Shown here piece after piece: positions 7,821-15,522 of a DNA stretch of 46,275 nt. A program made the translations under genes and the position numbers. Origin of the DNA: Candidatus Doudnabacteria bacterium (GTDB lineage: Bacteria; Patescibacteriota; JABMPQ01; JAGQLO01); assembly GCA_020429185.1 (NCBI GenBank), contig JAGQLO010000005.1:3341-49615 (forward strand), read 5' to 3'. How positions within the stretch are numbered: the first letter of the stretch is position 1; each line of letters starts with the position of its first letter. The notes under the pieces are model-generated. The model worked only from the letters and a program-made list of their open reading frames with translations. It was not told the origin of the DNA and did not search any database.

Positions 7821-7870
7821 GTGGGGTAAAATGGCTGTACGTGGAACGAGGTGGAGCAAAGTGGGGAACA
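7821..7870 (+). promoter_or_regulatory. Probable MraZ operator: five 10-bp direct repeats
   Basis: GTGG (once ATGG) recurs at 7821, 7831, 7841, 7851 and 7861, exactly one helical turn apart: GTGGGGTAAA, ATGGCTGTAC, GTGGAACGAG, GTGGAGCAAA, GTGGGGAACA. MraZ family rings are known to bind short G-rich direct repeats with this period upstream of mraZ. A -10-like TAAAAT (7827-7832) lies inside the first repeats, so bound MraZ would block the promoter of its own operon. The -35 is poor (TGTTCA at 7804). The predicted leader to the ATG at 7936 is about 98 bases. Confidence 0.75.
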
Positions 7871-7935
7871 GACAAAATTGTCCTCGCTCCGCGTGCTGCA
7901 CCTTCCAAACACGACTACTTCTCACGAACACACCG

Positions 7936-8376
7936 ATGTTCATTGGCGAATACAGTCACACGATCGACGAAAAAGGGCGCCTAGCGCTCCCTTCGAAGTT
8001 TCGTGCAAAGCTCGCCGACGGAGTCGTAGCAACACGAGGAATTGACCGCTGTCTTTTTCTCTACACCAAAACAGAATGGGAGGCGCTCGCTGAAAGACTG
8101 GCAGCTCTTCCTATCACCTCGAAGAACACACGAGCATTTGCACGTCTCATGCTCGCCGGTGCAATGGAGCTCTCGCTCGATCGGCAGGGGAGAGTCGTGC
8201 TTCCTGAGTACTTGCGATCGTATGCAGGATTCAAGAAATCTGTGGTGGTAGCAGGACTCTATGGTCGTATTGAACTCTGGGATGAGTCGGCATGGAAGAA
8301 GGAGAAGGCGCAGCTCGAAGGCAACTCAGACGAAATCGCTGAACAGCTTTCAGAACTCGGTGTTGCGGGAGTCTAG
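7936..8376 (+). CDS. mraZ: Transcriptional regulator MraZ
   Basis: 146 residues, the usual length. Both SpoVT-AbrB-like half-domains are visible: MFIGEYSHTIDEKGRLALPS at the N-terminus and MELSLDRQGRVVLPEYLRS near residue 77, each with the DxxGR.hhP signature. The protein assembles into a ring that binds direct repeats upstream of its own gene and controls the dcw cluster. The ORF stays open upstream to 7831, but those residues would be encoded by the operator repeats and are not family-like, so ATG 7936 is chosen. rsmH follows after two bases. No Shine-Dalgarno is evident. Confidence 0.95.
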   Translation: MFIGEYSHTIDEKGRLALPSKFRAKLADGVVATRGIDRCLFLYTKTEWEALAERLAALPITSKNTRAFARLMLAGAMELSLDRQGRVVLPEYLRSYAGFKKSVVVAGLYGRIELWDESAWKKEKAQLEGNSDEIAEQLSELGVAGV

Positions 8377-8378
8377 GT

Positions 8379-9332
8379 ATGAAGGTCTATGGCCCTCACG
8401 TCCCTGTGCTTCTTTCAGAAGTATTGGAATCTCTCAATCTGGCTGAAGGAAACATCGCTGTCGATGGGACGCTTGGCCAAGGGGGATATACCTCAGAACT
8501 TCTCACGCTCGTAGGACCAACAGGACAGGTCGTCAGTTTCGACCTCGACCGGGAAGCGATTGCCAATGCGCAAACGCGATTCGCGGCCGAGATCGGAGAG
8601 GGACGACTGCATCTTCTCAATCAACCGTTCGATGCGTGGGAACGCATGACCGAAGCTACCCAAGGAGCGCAACCGCATGCGTTTGTGCTCGACCTCGGTC
8701 TATCGACCCATCATCTGACGCACGCACAGCGAGGATTCTCATTCGGAGAAGATGCACCACTCGACATGCGCTTTGGAGACGATCTCGATCGTCCTACTGC
8801 AGCAGATGTCCTTGGGAGTCAGTCCGAAGAGGAACTTGCCGACATCTTTTACCAGTTCGGGGAGCTGCGAAACGCTCGCGTCTTGGCAAAAGAGGTTGTG
8901 GCCGCAAGGCCGCTCGTGCGTACAACAGATCTTGTCGAAGCGGCAATGCGAGCAAAGCGTGGAGCAGAACGACGAGAACGGTATCTCGCCAAAGTGTTCC
9001 AAGCGGTCCGTATTGCCGTAAACGATGAGCTAGGCGTACTCGAACGGGCTCTGAATACAGCAACGCATCAGCTTGCACCCGGCGGACGAATCGCCGTTGT
9101 GAGCTACCACTCGCTTGAAGATCGATTGGTAAAGCAACTGTTTCAAGAGGCATCAAGAGACTGTGTCTGTCCTCCAGAATCACCTATCTGTACGTGCGAC
9201 ACGACGCCGTCCATCAAGGTGATTACCTCCTCTCCACGTACCCCTTCAGAAGAAGAAGTACATACAAACCCCAAGGCTCGGAGTGCGAAACTCCGGGTTG
9301 CAGAACGACTTACACCAACATCACGTCACTAA
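8379..9332 (+). CDS. rsmH: 16S rRNA (cytosine1402-N4)-methyltransferase RsmH (MraW)
   Basis: 317 residues, normal length. Landmarks in order: HVPVLLSEVLE, the SAM-binding VDGTLGQGGYTSELL, DLGLSTHHL, RGFSFGEDAPLDMRF, KVFQAVRIAVNDELGVLE and VVSYHSLEDRLVKQLF. It methylates C1402 in the decoding centre of 16S rRNA. Second gene of the mraZ-rsmH-ftsL group, starting two bases after mraZ. A weak GGGAG lies 9-13 bases ahead of the ATG. The C-terminal segment around CVCPPESPICTC holds four Cys, as is common in this family. Confidence 0.97.
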   Translation: MKVYGPHVPVLLSEVLESLNLAEGNIAVDGTLGQGGYTSELLTLVGPTGQVVSFDLDREAIANAQTRFAAEIGEGRLHLLNQPFDAWERMTEATQGAQPHAFVLDLGLSTHHLTHAQRGFSFGEDAPLDMRFGDDLDRPTAADVLGSQSEEELADIFYQFGELRNARVLAKEVVAARPLVRTTDLVEAAMRAKRGAERRERYLAKVFQAVRIAVNDELGVLERALNTATHQLAPGGRIAVVSYHSLEDRLVKQLFQEASRDCVCPPESPICTCDTTPSIKVITSSPRTPSEEEVHTNPKARSAKLRVAERLTPTSRH

Positions 9333-9335
9333 TCT

Positions 9336-9713
9336 ATGTCACGCAACACCACACAAACTCGCCGCGCAACTCGTCGCAGGGCCGTACAACGATCCTCCGT
9401 CCTTACGCGTCTTCGTGATTTTGTGACACATCCACAAGGTCGTGTCCCAACGGCTCTTGCGATCGCAGCTGTTGCAACATCAAGCATGTTCTTCGTGCAG
9501 GTGTTTATGACACAGGCTCAGGGATTCGACGTCGCTGAAATGGAACGAGCGGCAGAAGAGCTGCGAGATGAAAACGATCGTTTGGAAGCACGCACAGGAG
9601 AATTGCGAGCGCTTTCTGAGATTCAGAAAAGTGCCGACGAGCTTGGAATGAAAAAAGGTGGAGCTGTTTCCTACCTGACGGTTGGTGACACTGGTGTTGC
9701 ACTGAATCGCTAG
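9336..9713 (+). CDS. ftsL: FtsL-like septum protein
   Basis: 125 residues. A basic cytoplasmic tail (about 1-38, many Arg) is followed by one membrane segment (about 39-58, ALAIAAVATSSMFFVQVF) and a coiled coil (about 66-105, MERAAEELRDENDRLEARTG). That is the architecture of FtsL/DivIC, which bridges FtsI-FtsW to the rest of the divisome. Primary sequence is poorly conserved in this family, so the call rests on size, topology and position between rsmH and the PBP gene. It begins three bases after rsmH. Confidence 0.75.
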   Translation: MSRNTTQTRRATRRRAVQRSSVLTRLRDFVTHPQGRVPTALAIAAVATSSMFFVQVFMTQAQGFDVAEMERAAEELRDENDRLEARTGELRALSEIQKSADELGMKKGGAVSYLTVGDTGVALNR

Positions 9714-10065
9714 TCCTGACTGAATGGTGTGCTCCGCGACTAGAGGCAGAAACAACATGACTCCGCATCATGCGGAGTCATCTGGCAAAGCGGGTCAAGT
9801 TTATTTTGGAACGACTCAATACGCGAAACCCCTCGCGCTGGTTCAGATTCTCTCAGGATTCAGGTGGGAGCCTTCGCCCGCGGGCCACGGCCCTTGGGTC
9901 AGACGGATCTCCCCAATAAAGAGAGTGATAAGAATCGATTTCGGCGCGAGGGTGTCGCACGAATATGGTAGCATCGGGTGTTCAGTCCGAACAGGAGTGA
10001 ACGAAAGAAACGGAAACTACAGGAAACTCCTCCCGTAGCGCAACTGGTTTGTAGAAGATATCCCC
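9714..10065 (+). other. 352-base gap between ftsL and ftsI: palindrome and further hairpins
   Basis: No convincing coding frame. It holds a perfect 12-bp inverted repeat with one central base (9757-9781), a CGCGA/TCGCG hairpin near 9820-9838, and a GC-rich block (about 9865-9915) where GGGAG can pair with CTCCC around an inner GGGCC/GGCCC. Possible -10 elements for ftsI are TATGGT (9964-9969) or TAGCAT (9969-9974), but no good -35 is seen. The structure suggests a long regulatory leader or a small RNA; no known RNA family was recognised. Confidence 0.5.
9757..9781. repeat. Perfect 12-bp inverted repeat, one-base loop
   Basis: ATGACTCCGCAT, C, ATGCGGAGTCAT. No T tract on either side, so it is not a standard intrinsic terminator. 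It could be a protein-binding palindrome, or a hairpin that ends the mraZ-rsmH-ftsL message. Confidence 0.8.
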
Positions 10066-11871
10066 ATGGCATCAGAAACGACAGTACGTACGCGAAAAAA
10101 GCCAGTCCGTCCAAACGACGGCTCCGTTCGTGTGGGGAAAGCATTTCACGAGCGACAAGAAAAAGGGCAACGTCGCACGACAATCATTTTCGGCGTCGTC
10201 CTGTTTATGACGTTAGCGGTACTTTTCCGCTTATTCCAGTTGCAGGTAGTGAGCTATGAAACATACGACGCGCTCGCAACGGGACAACATCAAATCTACG
10301 AAGATCTGAAACCTGAACGCGGGGAAATTCTTGTAGAGGATCCATTTAGTAATGAGCTCGTTCCAATTGCAACAAACAAAGAGTTTGCACATGTCTATGC
10401 AGTACCGCGAGACATCGAGAACGTCGAAGAGGCAGTACTCGAGCTTTCAAAACTCTTTGATGTAGACGAAGAAGACTTGAAAGAGCGTCTGAGTCGAGAA
10501 GGGGACTTGTACGAACCTATCAAGCACCGAGTGGACGAAGAAGGTGTACGGAAGCTCGGGGAGCTAGGGCTCTCTGGGGTGCACACGCAGCCCGAGACAT
10601 TCCGAAACTATCCAGATGGAAGTTTTGCAGCACACTTGCTTGGATTCGTACGATTCGATGGTCAGGAGCACAAGGGGCAGTATGGGCTCGAGGGCAGTTT
10701 CGACGATGAGCTTCGTGGAACGAATGGATTCTTGCGTGCTGAGCGTGATGCACTCGGAAGGTTTGTAGCAAGCGGAGAAAGTGCTCACGAAAAGGCACAA
10801 GATGGAAGCGATATTGTACTAACGCTCAATCGCACGATTCAGTTTCACACGGAACGAATTCTCGCAGAAGGGGTAGAAAAATTTGGAGCAGAGGAGGGGT
10901 CTGCCATTGTGCTTGATCCTACAACCGGCGAGGTACTGGCACTCGCCAATGCTCCTACGTTCGATCCGAACGAGTATGGAAAAGTAGAAAAGGTAGAAGA
11001 CTACGTGAACTCGGCCGTACACGACCTGTATGAACCAGGCTCGACCTTCAAGCCGCTTGTGATGTCTGCGGCAATTAATGAAGGTCTTGTATCACCGAAC
11101 ACGATTCACGACGACACTGCAGGAGAGGTGAAGGTGGGTCCATATACGATTCGAAACTTCGACGACAAGCCCAACGGCTATCAGACCATGACGAATGTCT
11201 TGGAGCGTTCGTCAAACACGGGAATGGTATTCGTGAGTGACAAACTTGGTGCGCAGCGCATGTACGACTACTTTGTGAACTTTGGTCTCACGCGACCAAC
11301 AGGAATCGATGTTCCGGAAAGCTATGGAAGTATGTTGCCTGCTTCGACATGGACGGCTTCTGACCAGGCGACTCGTGCATTCGGCCAGTCGTTTGCAATC
11401 ACACCTCTGCAGCTTGCTGTGGCCGAGTCTGCATTCGCAAACAGTGGTGTGATCATGAAGCCGCACGTGATCGAGAAAATCATTCATGCAAACGGGGAAG
11501 AAGATGTAACGCCGATCGAAGAATTGGCAACAGTGCTTACTCCTGAAACAGCGGATACCGTTGCAGCCATGATGGTGAGCACAGTAGAAAATGGGTTTGG
11601 AGACACGGCAAAAGTCGAGGGGTATCACATTGCTGGTAAGACGGGTACGGCCCAAGTTCCCCGTAAAGACGGTGTGCCGGGATACGACCAAGGAAGCAAG
11701 ATCACCTCGTTTATTGGCTTCGGCCCAATCGAAGATCCAAAATTCCTTGTATTAGTAAAGCTGAACAATCCGGGTGGAGACGTGTGGGGATCGAGTACAG
11801 CTGGACCGCTTGCAAAAGAAATCATGGAAGAAACAATCCGCGTGCTGCGCATTCCACCTTCGTATGAATAG
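10066..11871 (+). CDS. ftsI: Class B penicillin-binding protein (FtsI/PBP2-like transpeptidase)
   Basis: 601 residues. Basic cytoplasmic tail, one membrane anchor (about 38-60), a dimerisation/pedestal domain beginning LKPERGEILVED, and a C-terminal transpeptidase domain. Active-site motifs are in order: S326 in EPGSTFKP (SxxK), SSN at 382-384 and KTGTAQ at 525-530. It cross-links septal peptidoglycan outside the membrane. Position after ftsL and before a murF-like gene supports the division role over elongation. A long leader of 352 bases separates it from ftsL. The ATG has no clear Shine-Dalgarno. Confidence 0.95.
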   Translation: MASETTVRTRKKPVRPNDGSVRVGKAFHERQEKGQRRTTIIFGVVLFMTLAVLFRLFQLQVVSYETYDALATGQHQIYEDLKPERGEILVEDPFSNELVPIATNKEFAHVYAVPRDIENVEEAVLELSKLFDVDEEDLKERLSREGDLYEPIKHRVDEEGVRKLGELGLSGVHTQPETFRNYPDGSFAAHLLGFVRFDGQEHKGQYGLEGSFDDELRGTNGFLRAERDALGRFVASGESAHEKAQDGSDIVLTLNRTIQFHTERILAEGVEKFGAEEGSAIVLDPTTGEVLALANAPTFDPNEYGKVEKVEDYVNSAVHDLYEPGSTFKPLVMSAAINEGLVSPNTIHDDTAGEVKVGPYTIRNFDDKPNGYQTMTNVLERSSNTGMVFVSDKLGAQRMYDYFVNFGLTRPTGIDVPESYGSMLPASTWTASDQATRAFGQSFAITPLQLAVAESAFANSGVIMKPHVIEKIIHANGEEDVTPIEELATVLTPETADTVAAMMVSTVENGFGDTAKVEGYHIAGKTGTAQVPRKDGVPGYDQGSKITSFIGFGPIEDPKFLVLVKLNNPGGDVWGSSTAGPLAKEIMEETIRVLRIPPSYE

Positions 11872-11889
11872 TCTTGCTGAATTGTCTGT

Positions 11890-13146
11890 ATGAAAACATT
11901 GCTTCGAGGTCATCTCAAAAAGAAACTTGCTGAGTTCGCAACACAGCGCCTTTCAAATGCCGCAACACGTCCAACGATCATCACGATCACGGGAAGTGTA
12001 GGGAAAACAGGAACAAAAGAGGCGATCGCAACAGCGCTCGGCAAAGAAGATGTGCTCGTAAGTGAGGGAAACTACAACACCGCATTCGGGGTGCCGCTTA
12101 CCATTCTTGGTCTAAAAGGTGGAGGAGGATCCTTCAGTGAGTGGAAGCGCATCCTCGCAGAGGCAAAAGAGATTGCGGAAACACCTTGGGAAGACGTGCC
12201 AAAGTATTTGGTGCTCGAGCTTGCGGTAGACCATCCTGGTGACATGGAAGAATTGCGAGAAATTGTAACGCCGGATATCGCTGTGATTACACCGATTCCA
12301 AATATGCCAGTGCACGGAAAGTTTTTTCCATCGGCAGAAGAGCTGGCAGAAGAAAAAGGAAAGATGATTAAAAACGTTGCAGAGGGAACGGCGTTTCTTG
12401 CAGGAAGCGAGCCTCTCACGACAGCACTTGCACGCGGTACAGGCATGAAGACACTGACCTACGGAATGGCCACAGGAGACGACGTGCAGATGACAGAGCC
12501 TGAGCTACTGATAGATGAACGAGGTCCGTACGGACTTTCCGGAAAAGTGGTGCTCGACGGAGCAACGGTTCCAATGCGACTCAATCGTGTGATTGCACCC
12601 ACGCAGTTTTTGGCAGCAGGTGTTGCACTTGCGGTGGCAAACGCGGCCGGACAAAACCCTGTTGAGGTGTTGGCGCGTCTTGAAGATTGGGAGCCACCAC
12701 AACGACGTATGCAACTGAAGCGCACGGTCGAAGGTATGGCAATTATCGATGATACGTACAACGCATCTCCAGTTGCTGTGCGTGCCGCACTCAACTTCAT
12801 GAAGGAGTTCCCGGTGCTGGGGCGTCGTATTGCTGTGTTGGGAGACATGCGCGAATTAGATTCTGCCATCGAAGAGCAGGCACATACCGAAGTTGGGAAG
12901 CTTGCTGCTTCCTCAGTAGATCTCTTGATCGCGGTAGGAGAACGACGATCATGGCTCGCAGACGCAGCAAACAAGGCAGGAGGTGAAGCACGTGAAGCAG
13001 AAGACAAAGAAGCGGTTGCGCGTGAGTTGGCAGCGCTCGAGCTGACAAAAGAAGATGCGGTTCTGTTTAAAGCTTCGCGAGCGATTGGACTTGATGAGGT
13101 GGTAGATGCACTTACACGCACTCCATCTTCGAAGACAGCTGTATAG
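11890..13146 (+). CDS. murF: MurF-like Mur ligase lacking the N-terminal domain
   Basis: 418 residues. The ATP-binding loop TGSVGKTGTKE is at about residues 34-44, followed by EGNYNTAFGVPLTIL, ELAVDHPGDMEEL, the MurF-type DDTYNASPVAVRAAL (near 284) and the C-terminal LGDMRELD and LFKASRAIGLDEVV. These match MurF, which adds D-Ala-D-Ala to the UDP-MurNAc-tripeptide. In ordinary MurF about 80 residues precede the P-loop and bind the uridine nucleotide; here that domain is absent. The gene follows ftsI after 18 bases and closes the short dcw group; murE, mraY, murD, murG and murC are not in the window. MurF function is likely but the altered N-terminus leaves room for a different acceptor. Confidence 0.85.
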   Translation: MKTLLRGHLKKKLAEFATQRLSNAATRPTIITITGSVGKTGTKEAIATALGKEDVLVSEGNYNTAFGVPLTILGLKGGGGSFSEWKRILAEAKEIAETPWEDVPKYLVLELAVDHPGDMEELREIVTPDIAVITPIPNMPVHGKFFPSAEELAEEKGKMIKNVAEGTAFLAGSEPLTTALARGTGMKTLTYGMATGDDVQMTEPELLIDERGPYGLSGKVVLDGATVPMRLNRVIAPTQFLAAGVALAVANAAGQNPVEVLARLEDWEPPQRRMQLKRTVEGMAIIDDTYNASPVAVRAALNFMKEFPVLGRRIAVLGDMRELDSAIEEQAHTEVGKLAASSVDLLIAVGERRSWLADAANKAGGEAREAEDKEAVARELAALELTKEDAVLFKASRAIGLDEVVDALTRTPSSKTAV

Positions 13147-13151
13147 AAAGG

Positions 13152-13187
13152 AAAAAGAAAAAGGCCTGCGTCCCGAAGGAGGCAGGC
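13152..13187 (-). terminator. Intrinsic terminator of the lipoprotein gene
   Basis: Minus strand: GCCTGC, 12-base loop, GCAGGC, then CTTTTTCTTTTTCC. It has no T tract on the plus side, so it ends the minus-strand lipoprotein message. Confidence 0.82.
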
Positions 13188-13244
13188 TGGACCCAAGAAG
13201 TGATGCGGAGAGGCTCGGCCAAGACCGTGCCTCTTTGGCGATGA

Positions 13245-14786
13245 CTAGCGCATGAGCGGAGGGAGCGTGCGCAGCGTGTGCGCGATCTCCGCCACCGGAC
13301 GGTAGCCCGTCCACGCGTACAGACCGTCGATCTCCGCCGGGAGGCGGAACAGACCGTCGGCCTGAGCGTCGTGCTGGCAGTTGCCCGCGCCCTGCTCACA
13401 CAGGAGCTGGGTGGGGTTGGCCGGGACCTCGAGAGGCTCCAGGCCGTACCAGCGCGTCACCACCATGGGCGAGTTGACCGGATCGACCGTGACCTCGAGG
13501 GTCCCGTTGCCGTCCCAGCCAATGCCGAAGGTGCACATGTCACCGCGCGGCACGTTCCCGAAGGTCCGCGCCTCACCGTTCCACGTCACCGTCAGCTCAC
13601 CCGCCACCGAGATTCCGAGGGCGAATCCGCCCACACGCACGATCTCACCCGACTCCCCCGGAGGGACGTCGTGGGCGAGGGTGACCATGAGGGTGCGCGC
13701 CTGGCCGAAGCCGAGCGCGTCCTCGTAGTTCACCACGTAATCGCGCGCGTTCGGGTTGTTGCGGAAGTGGTAGCTCCCGCACACGAACCCGCTCAGCTCA
13801 CGGTTGTGCATCACCGTCTGCGCTTGCGGCAGTCGACCACCATCCTCGTGGGGCTCGAAGGAGTCCACGGACCAGCAGTCCAGGTCGAGCCCATCGGAGG
13901 GCAAGTCCTGGACACCGATCGCACCGGCCACGGCCGGCGGGATGATGCGGGCGCCGTTCAGGTGCCCGCCCGACGCGATGTCGGGGCGCCACCCAGCGTA
14001 GTGGAGGGTGAGGAGGGGATCATCGGCGAAGTTGCCGCTGCAGTTCCCATCCACACCAGCGCGCTGAACCCGCAGGTCCGACACGCCGTCCGTCCACGCC
14101 GGCTGGATGTTTCCACACGCCACCTGGGCGTCGCATACGCCATGACCGTTCGGGTCACCGAAGCCCGCGTCACAGAAGACCTCGCAGTCCTCACCGATGC
14201 AGAACTCCAGGCCGTGCAGGTCGGGGCGCGGCGTCACCCGAGGCTGGGCCTCCTGGGGCGGCTCCGGGTCCTCCGGATCCTCGGGATCAGGGTCCGGCCC
14301 GACGGGGTCCTCCGGATCCTCGGGATCCGGGTCTTCCATCGGGTCAGGGTCCTCCGGATCCTGGGGGTCCGGTTCGACGGGGTCGACCGGGTGAAAGTCA
14401 CCCGGACCAGGTGGCCCGACGCGCAGGTCTGGCGGTGCCATCACGGGGCAGCCCACGAACCGCATGCCGGTTTCGTCCGGGCCGTTCGACTCCGCGCAGA
14501 ACCCCGGGGTGTGCCGCCAGGCGGCGCAGCTGCCCGTGTCCGTGCAGAAGGCGAACTGGAAGCCCGCGGGCGCCATGCAGTCGGCGTTGACCGTGCAGGT
14601 GACGTCCGGAAGCTGCTCCGGCTCGGGGGTCGCGTCAGGGCTCTTGCCCTCGACGTCGGCCGGCTGGAACTCCGGCGTAGGCCGGACGGCCTCGGCGTTC
14701 TGGTCGACGAAGTTGCACCCGGGGAGGGCGCAACCGAGGAGGGCGGCCAAGACGGCCAGGGCGGGGAAAGTGTTCAGGAACTTCAT
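13245..14786 (-). CDS. GC-rich predicted lipoprotein with acidic DP/PEDP linker, Myxococcota-like
   Basis: 513 residues. Start at 14786 because AGGAG lies 7 bases ahead and the protein then opens with a lipoprotein signal peptide (MKFLNTFPALAVLAALLG, then CALPGC). A Cys-rich module (about residues 55-100, spaced CTVNADC and FCTDTGSC) is followed by a linker of repeated DPEDPEDP units (about 125-180). A second Cys-containing region includes EFCIGEDCEVFCDAGFGD. A long beta-rich domain includes LDLDCWSVDSFE and CTFGIGWDGNGTLEVTVDP, which resembles a carbohydrate-binding or lectin-like fold. No catalytic family was recognised. The coding region is strikingly GC-rich with codons ending in C or G, unlike its neighbours. 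Architecture and style recall Myxococcota/Bradymonadota lipoproteins, suggesting transfer; promoter and terminator look host-like. An open antisense frame over the same stretch is a composition artefact. Confidence 0.85.
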   Translation of the reverse strand: MKFLNTFPALAVLAALLGCALPGCNFVDQNAEAVRPTPEFQPADVEGKSPDATPEPEQLPDVTCTVNADCMAPAGFQFAFCTDTGSCAAWRHTPGFCAESNGPDETGMRFVGCPVMAPPDLRVGPPGPGDFHPVDPVEPDPQDPEDPDPMEDPDPEDPEDPVGPDPDPEDPEDPEPPQEAQPRVTPRPDLHGLEFCIGEDCEVFCDAGFGDPNGHGVCDAQVACGNIQPAWTDGVSDLRVQRAGVDGNCSGNFADDPLLTLHYAGWRPDIASGGHLNGARIIPPAVAGAIGVQDLPSDGLDLDCWSVDSFEPHEDGGRLPQAQTVMHNRELSGFVCGSYHFRNNPNARDYVVNYEDALGFGQARTLMVTLAHDVPPGESGEIVRVGGFALGISVAGELTVTWNGEARTFGNVPRGDMCTFGIGWDGNGTLEVTVDPVNSPMVVTRWYGLEPLEVPANPTQLLCEQGAGNCQHDAQADGLFRLPAEIDGLYAWTGYRPVAEIAHTLRTLPPLMR

Positions 14787-14799
14787 GTGGAATCTCCTC

Positions 14800-14816
14800 G
14801 CGCGCTCGCAGCGCGC
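14800..14816 (-). promoter_or_regulatory. GC hairpin touching the lipoprotein ribosome-binding site
   Basis: Inverted repeat GCGCGCT, GCG, AGCGCGC ends about two bases upstream of the AGGAG ribosome-binding sequence (14798-14794 on the minus strand). A second GCGCGC repeat lies near 14850 in the same leader. It could tune translation, or may only reflect extreme GC content. Confidence 0.4.
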
Positions 14817-14965
14817 TCCAATGAGGGGTGCGCTACGCGCGACTGAAGCGCGCGTCGCGCGCGCGGGGAACAGAAACACTCTTGCGATCACTTCTTTAGG
14901 TTGTGAAAGGTCAAGCGTTTCTAGAAGAACCACAGGGAAGAGAGTCCACCTGCAGTATGACCTAA

Positions 14966-14993
14966 AGCATACCACGTTTAGTAGACTTGTCAA
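14966..14993 (-). promoter_or_regulatory. Strong promoter of the lipoprotein gene
   Basis: Minus strand TTGACA (14993-14988), 16-base spacer, TATGCT (14971-14966). The message leader would be about 170 bases. The promoter lies in AT-richer, host-like DNA. Confidence 0.82.
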
Positions 14994-15236
14994 CTATTCA
15001 GCACGGGTACGCTTAAAACAGCTAAAAAACCAGCGCTTCGAAAGAGCCCTGGCAGGGAGCAGGGAAAAGATGCCGTCTTTCCCTTTCTGTCGCGGAACCA
15101 TATCCGCCGTCTGAATTGTTGACGGATTGGGTCGATTGAATCGCCCAACACCACTAAAAACGTACTCTGTCTGAAGTGAGTTGACAAGAGTTTTGCCACT
15201 CATCTGCAGAAAAAGTGGCGGAAACGTGTATTAAAC
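14994..15236. other. Intergenic stretch without a recognised gene
   Basis: No convincing coding frame on either strand. It contains AGGGAAAAGA / TCTTTCCCT (15061-15082), a hairpin with a weak T-rich tail, and GCCACT / AGTGGC (15195-15200 with 15214-15219). A TTGACA at 15181 has no good -10 partner. Confidence 0.5.
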
Positions 15237-15265
15237 GTGACAATCAAAAAAACGCCTGCTAGGAT
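15237..15265 (+). promoter_or_regulatory. Promoter of tRNA-Glu
   Basis: GTGACA (15237-15242), 17-base spacer, TAGGAT (15260-15265), ten bases before the tRNA. The same -10, TAGGAT, precedes the tRNA cluster at 45754. Confidence 0.65.
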
Positions 15266-15275
15266 CGTGGTCACT

Positions 15276-15350
15276 GGCCCTATCGTCTAGTGGTTAGGAC
15301 GCGAGGTTCTCATCCTCGAAACCGGGGTTCGATTCCCCGTAGGGCCGCCA
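15276..15350 (+). tRNA. tRNA-Glu (anticodon CTC)
   Basis: Acceptor GGCCCTA / TAGGGCC, D arm with GTGGTTA loop, anticodon stem CGAGG / CCTCG with loop TTCTCAT, T arm CGGGG TTCGATT CCCCG, discriminator G and encoded CCA. Confidence 0.96.
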
Positions 15351-15384
15351 ACACAAATGTCACCGAAAGGTGGCATTTTTGTGT
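15351..15384 (+). terminator. Intrinsic terminator after tRNA-Glu
   Basis: CACAAATGTCACC, GAAA tetraloop, GGTGGCATTTTTGTG; one G-U pair, with a T run in the descending arm. It begins directly after the encoded CCA. Confidence 0.85.
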
Positions 15385-15522
15385 ATAGAGAGTCATGTGC
15401 AAACTACGTTTCGTGCGTTAAGATGAAGGCATTCCGTTGAATGTAGTTGGTCAGTCATTTGTGTGTGCTGTGCACACAAGACCGAACACAAACATGCACG
15501 TATCTGTCATACTACTCCCGTT

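Noticed and set aside
7831-7935. Longer N-terminus for MraZ starting at ATG 7831
   Set aside because: Those codons are the operator repeats and downstream leader; family members begin MFxGEYxHxxDxKGR, which matches ATG 7936.
9757-9781. Intrinsic terminator after ftsL
   Set aside because: A perfect stem but no T tract on either strand.
13278-14846. 522-codon open frame on the plus strand over the lipoprotein gene
   Set aside because: It is the antisense of a very GC-rich gene, where stop codons are rare. The predicted protein is Arg/Val/His-rich with no start signal, while the minus strand has promoter, SD, signal peptide and terminator.
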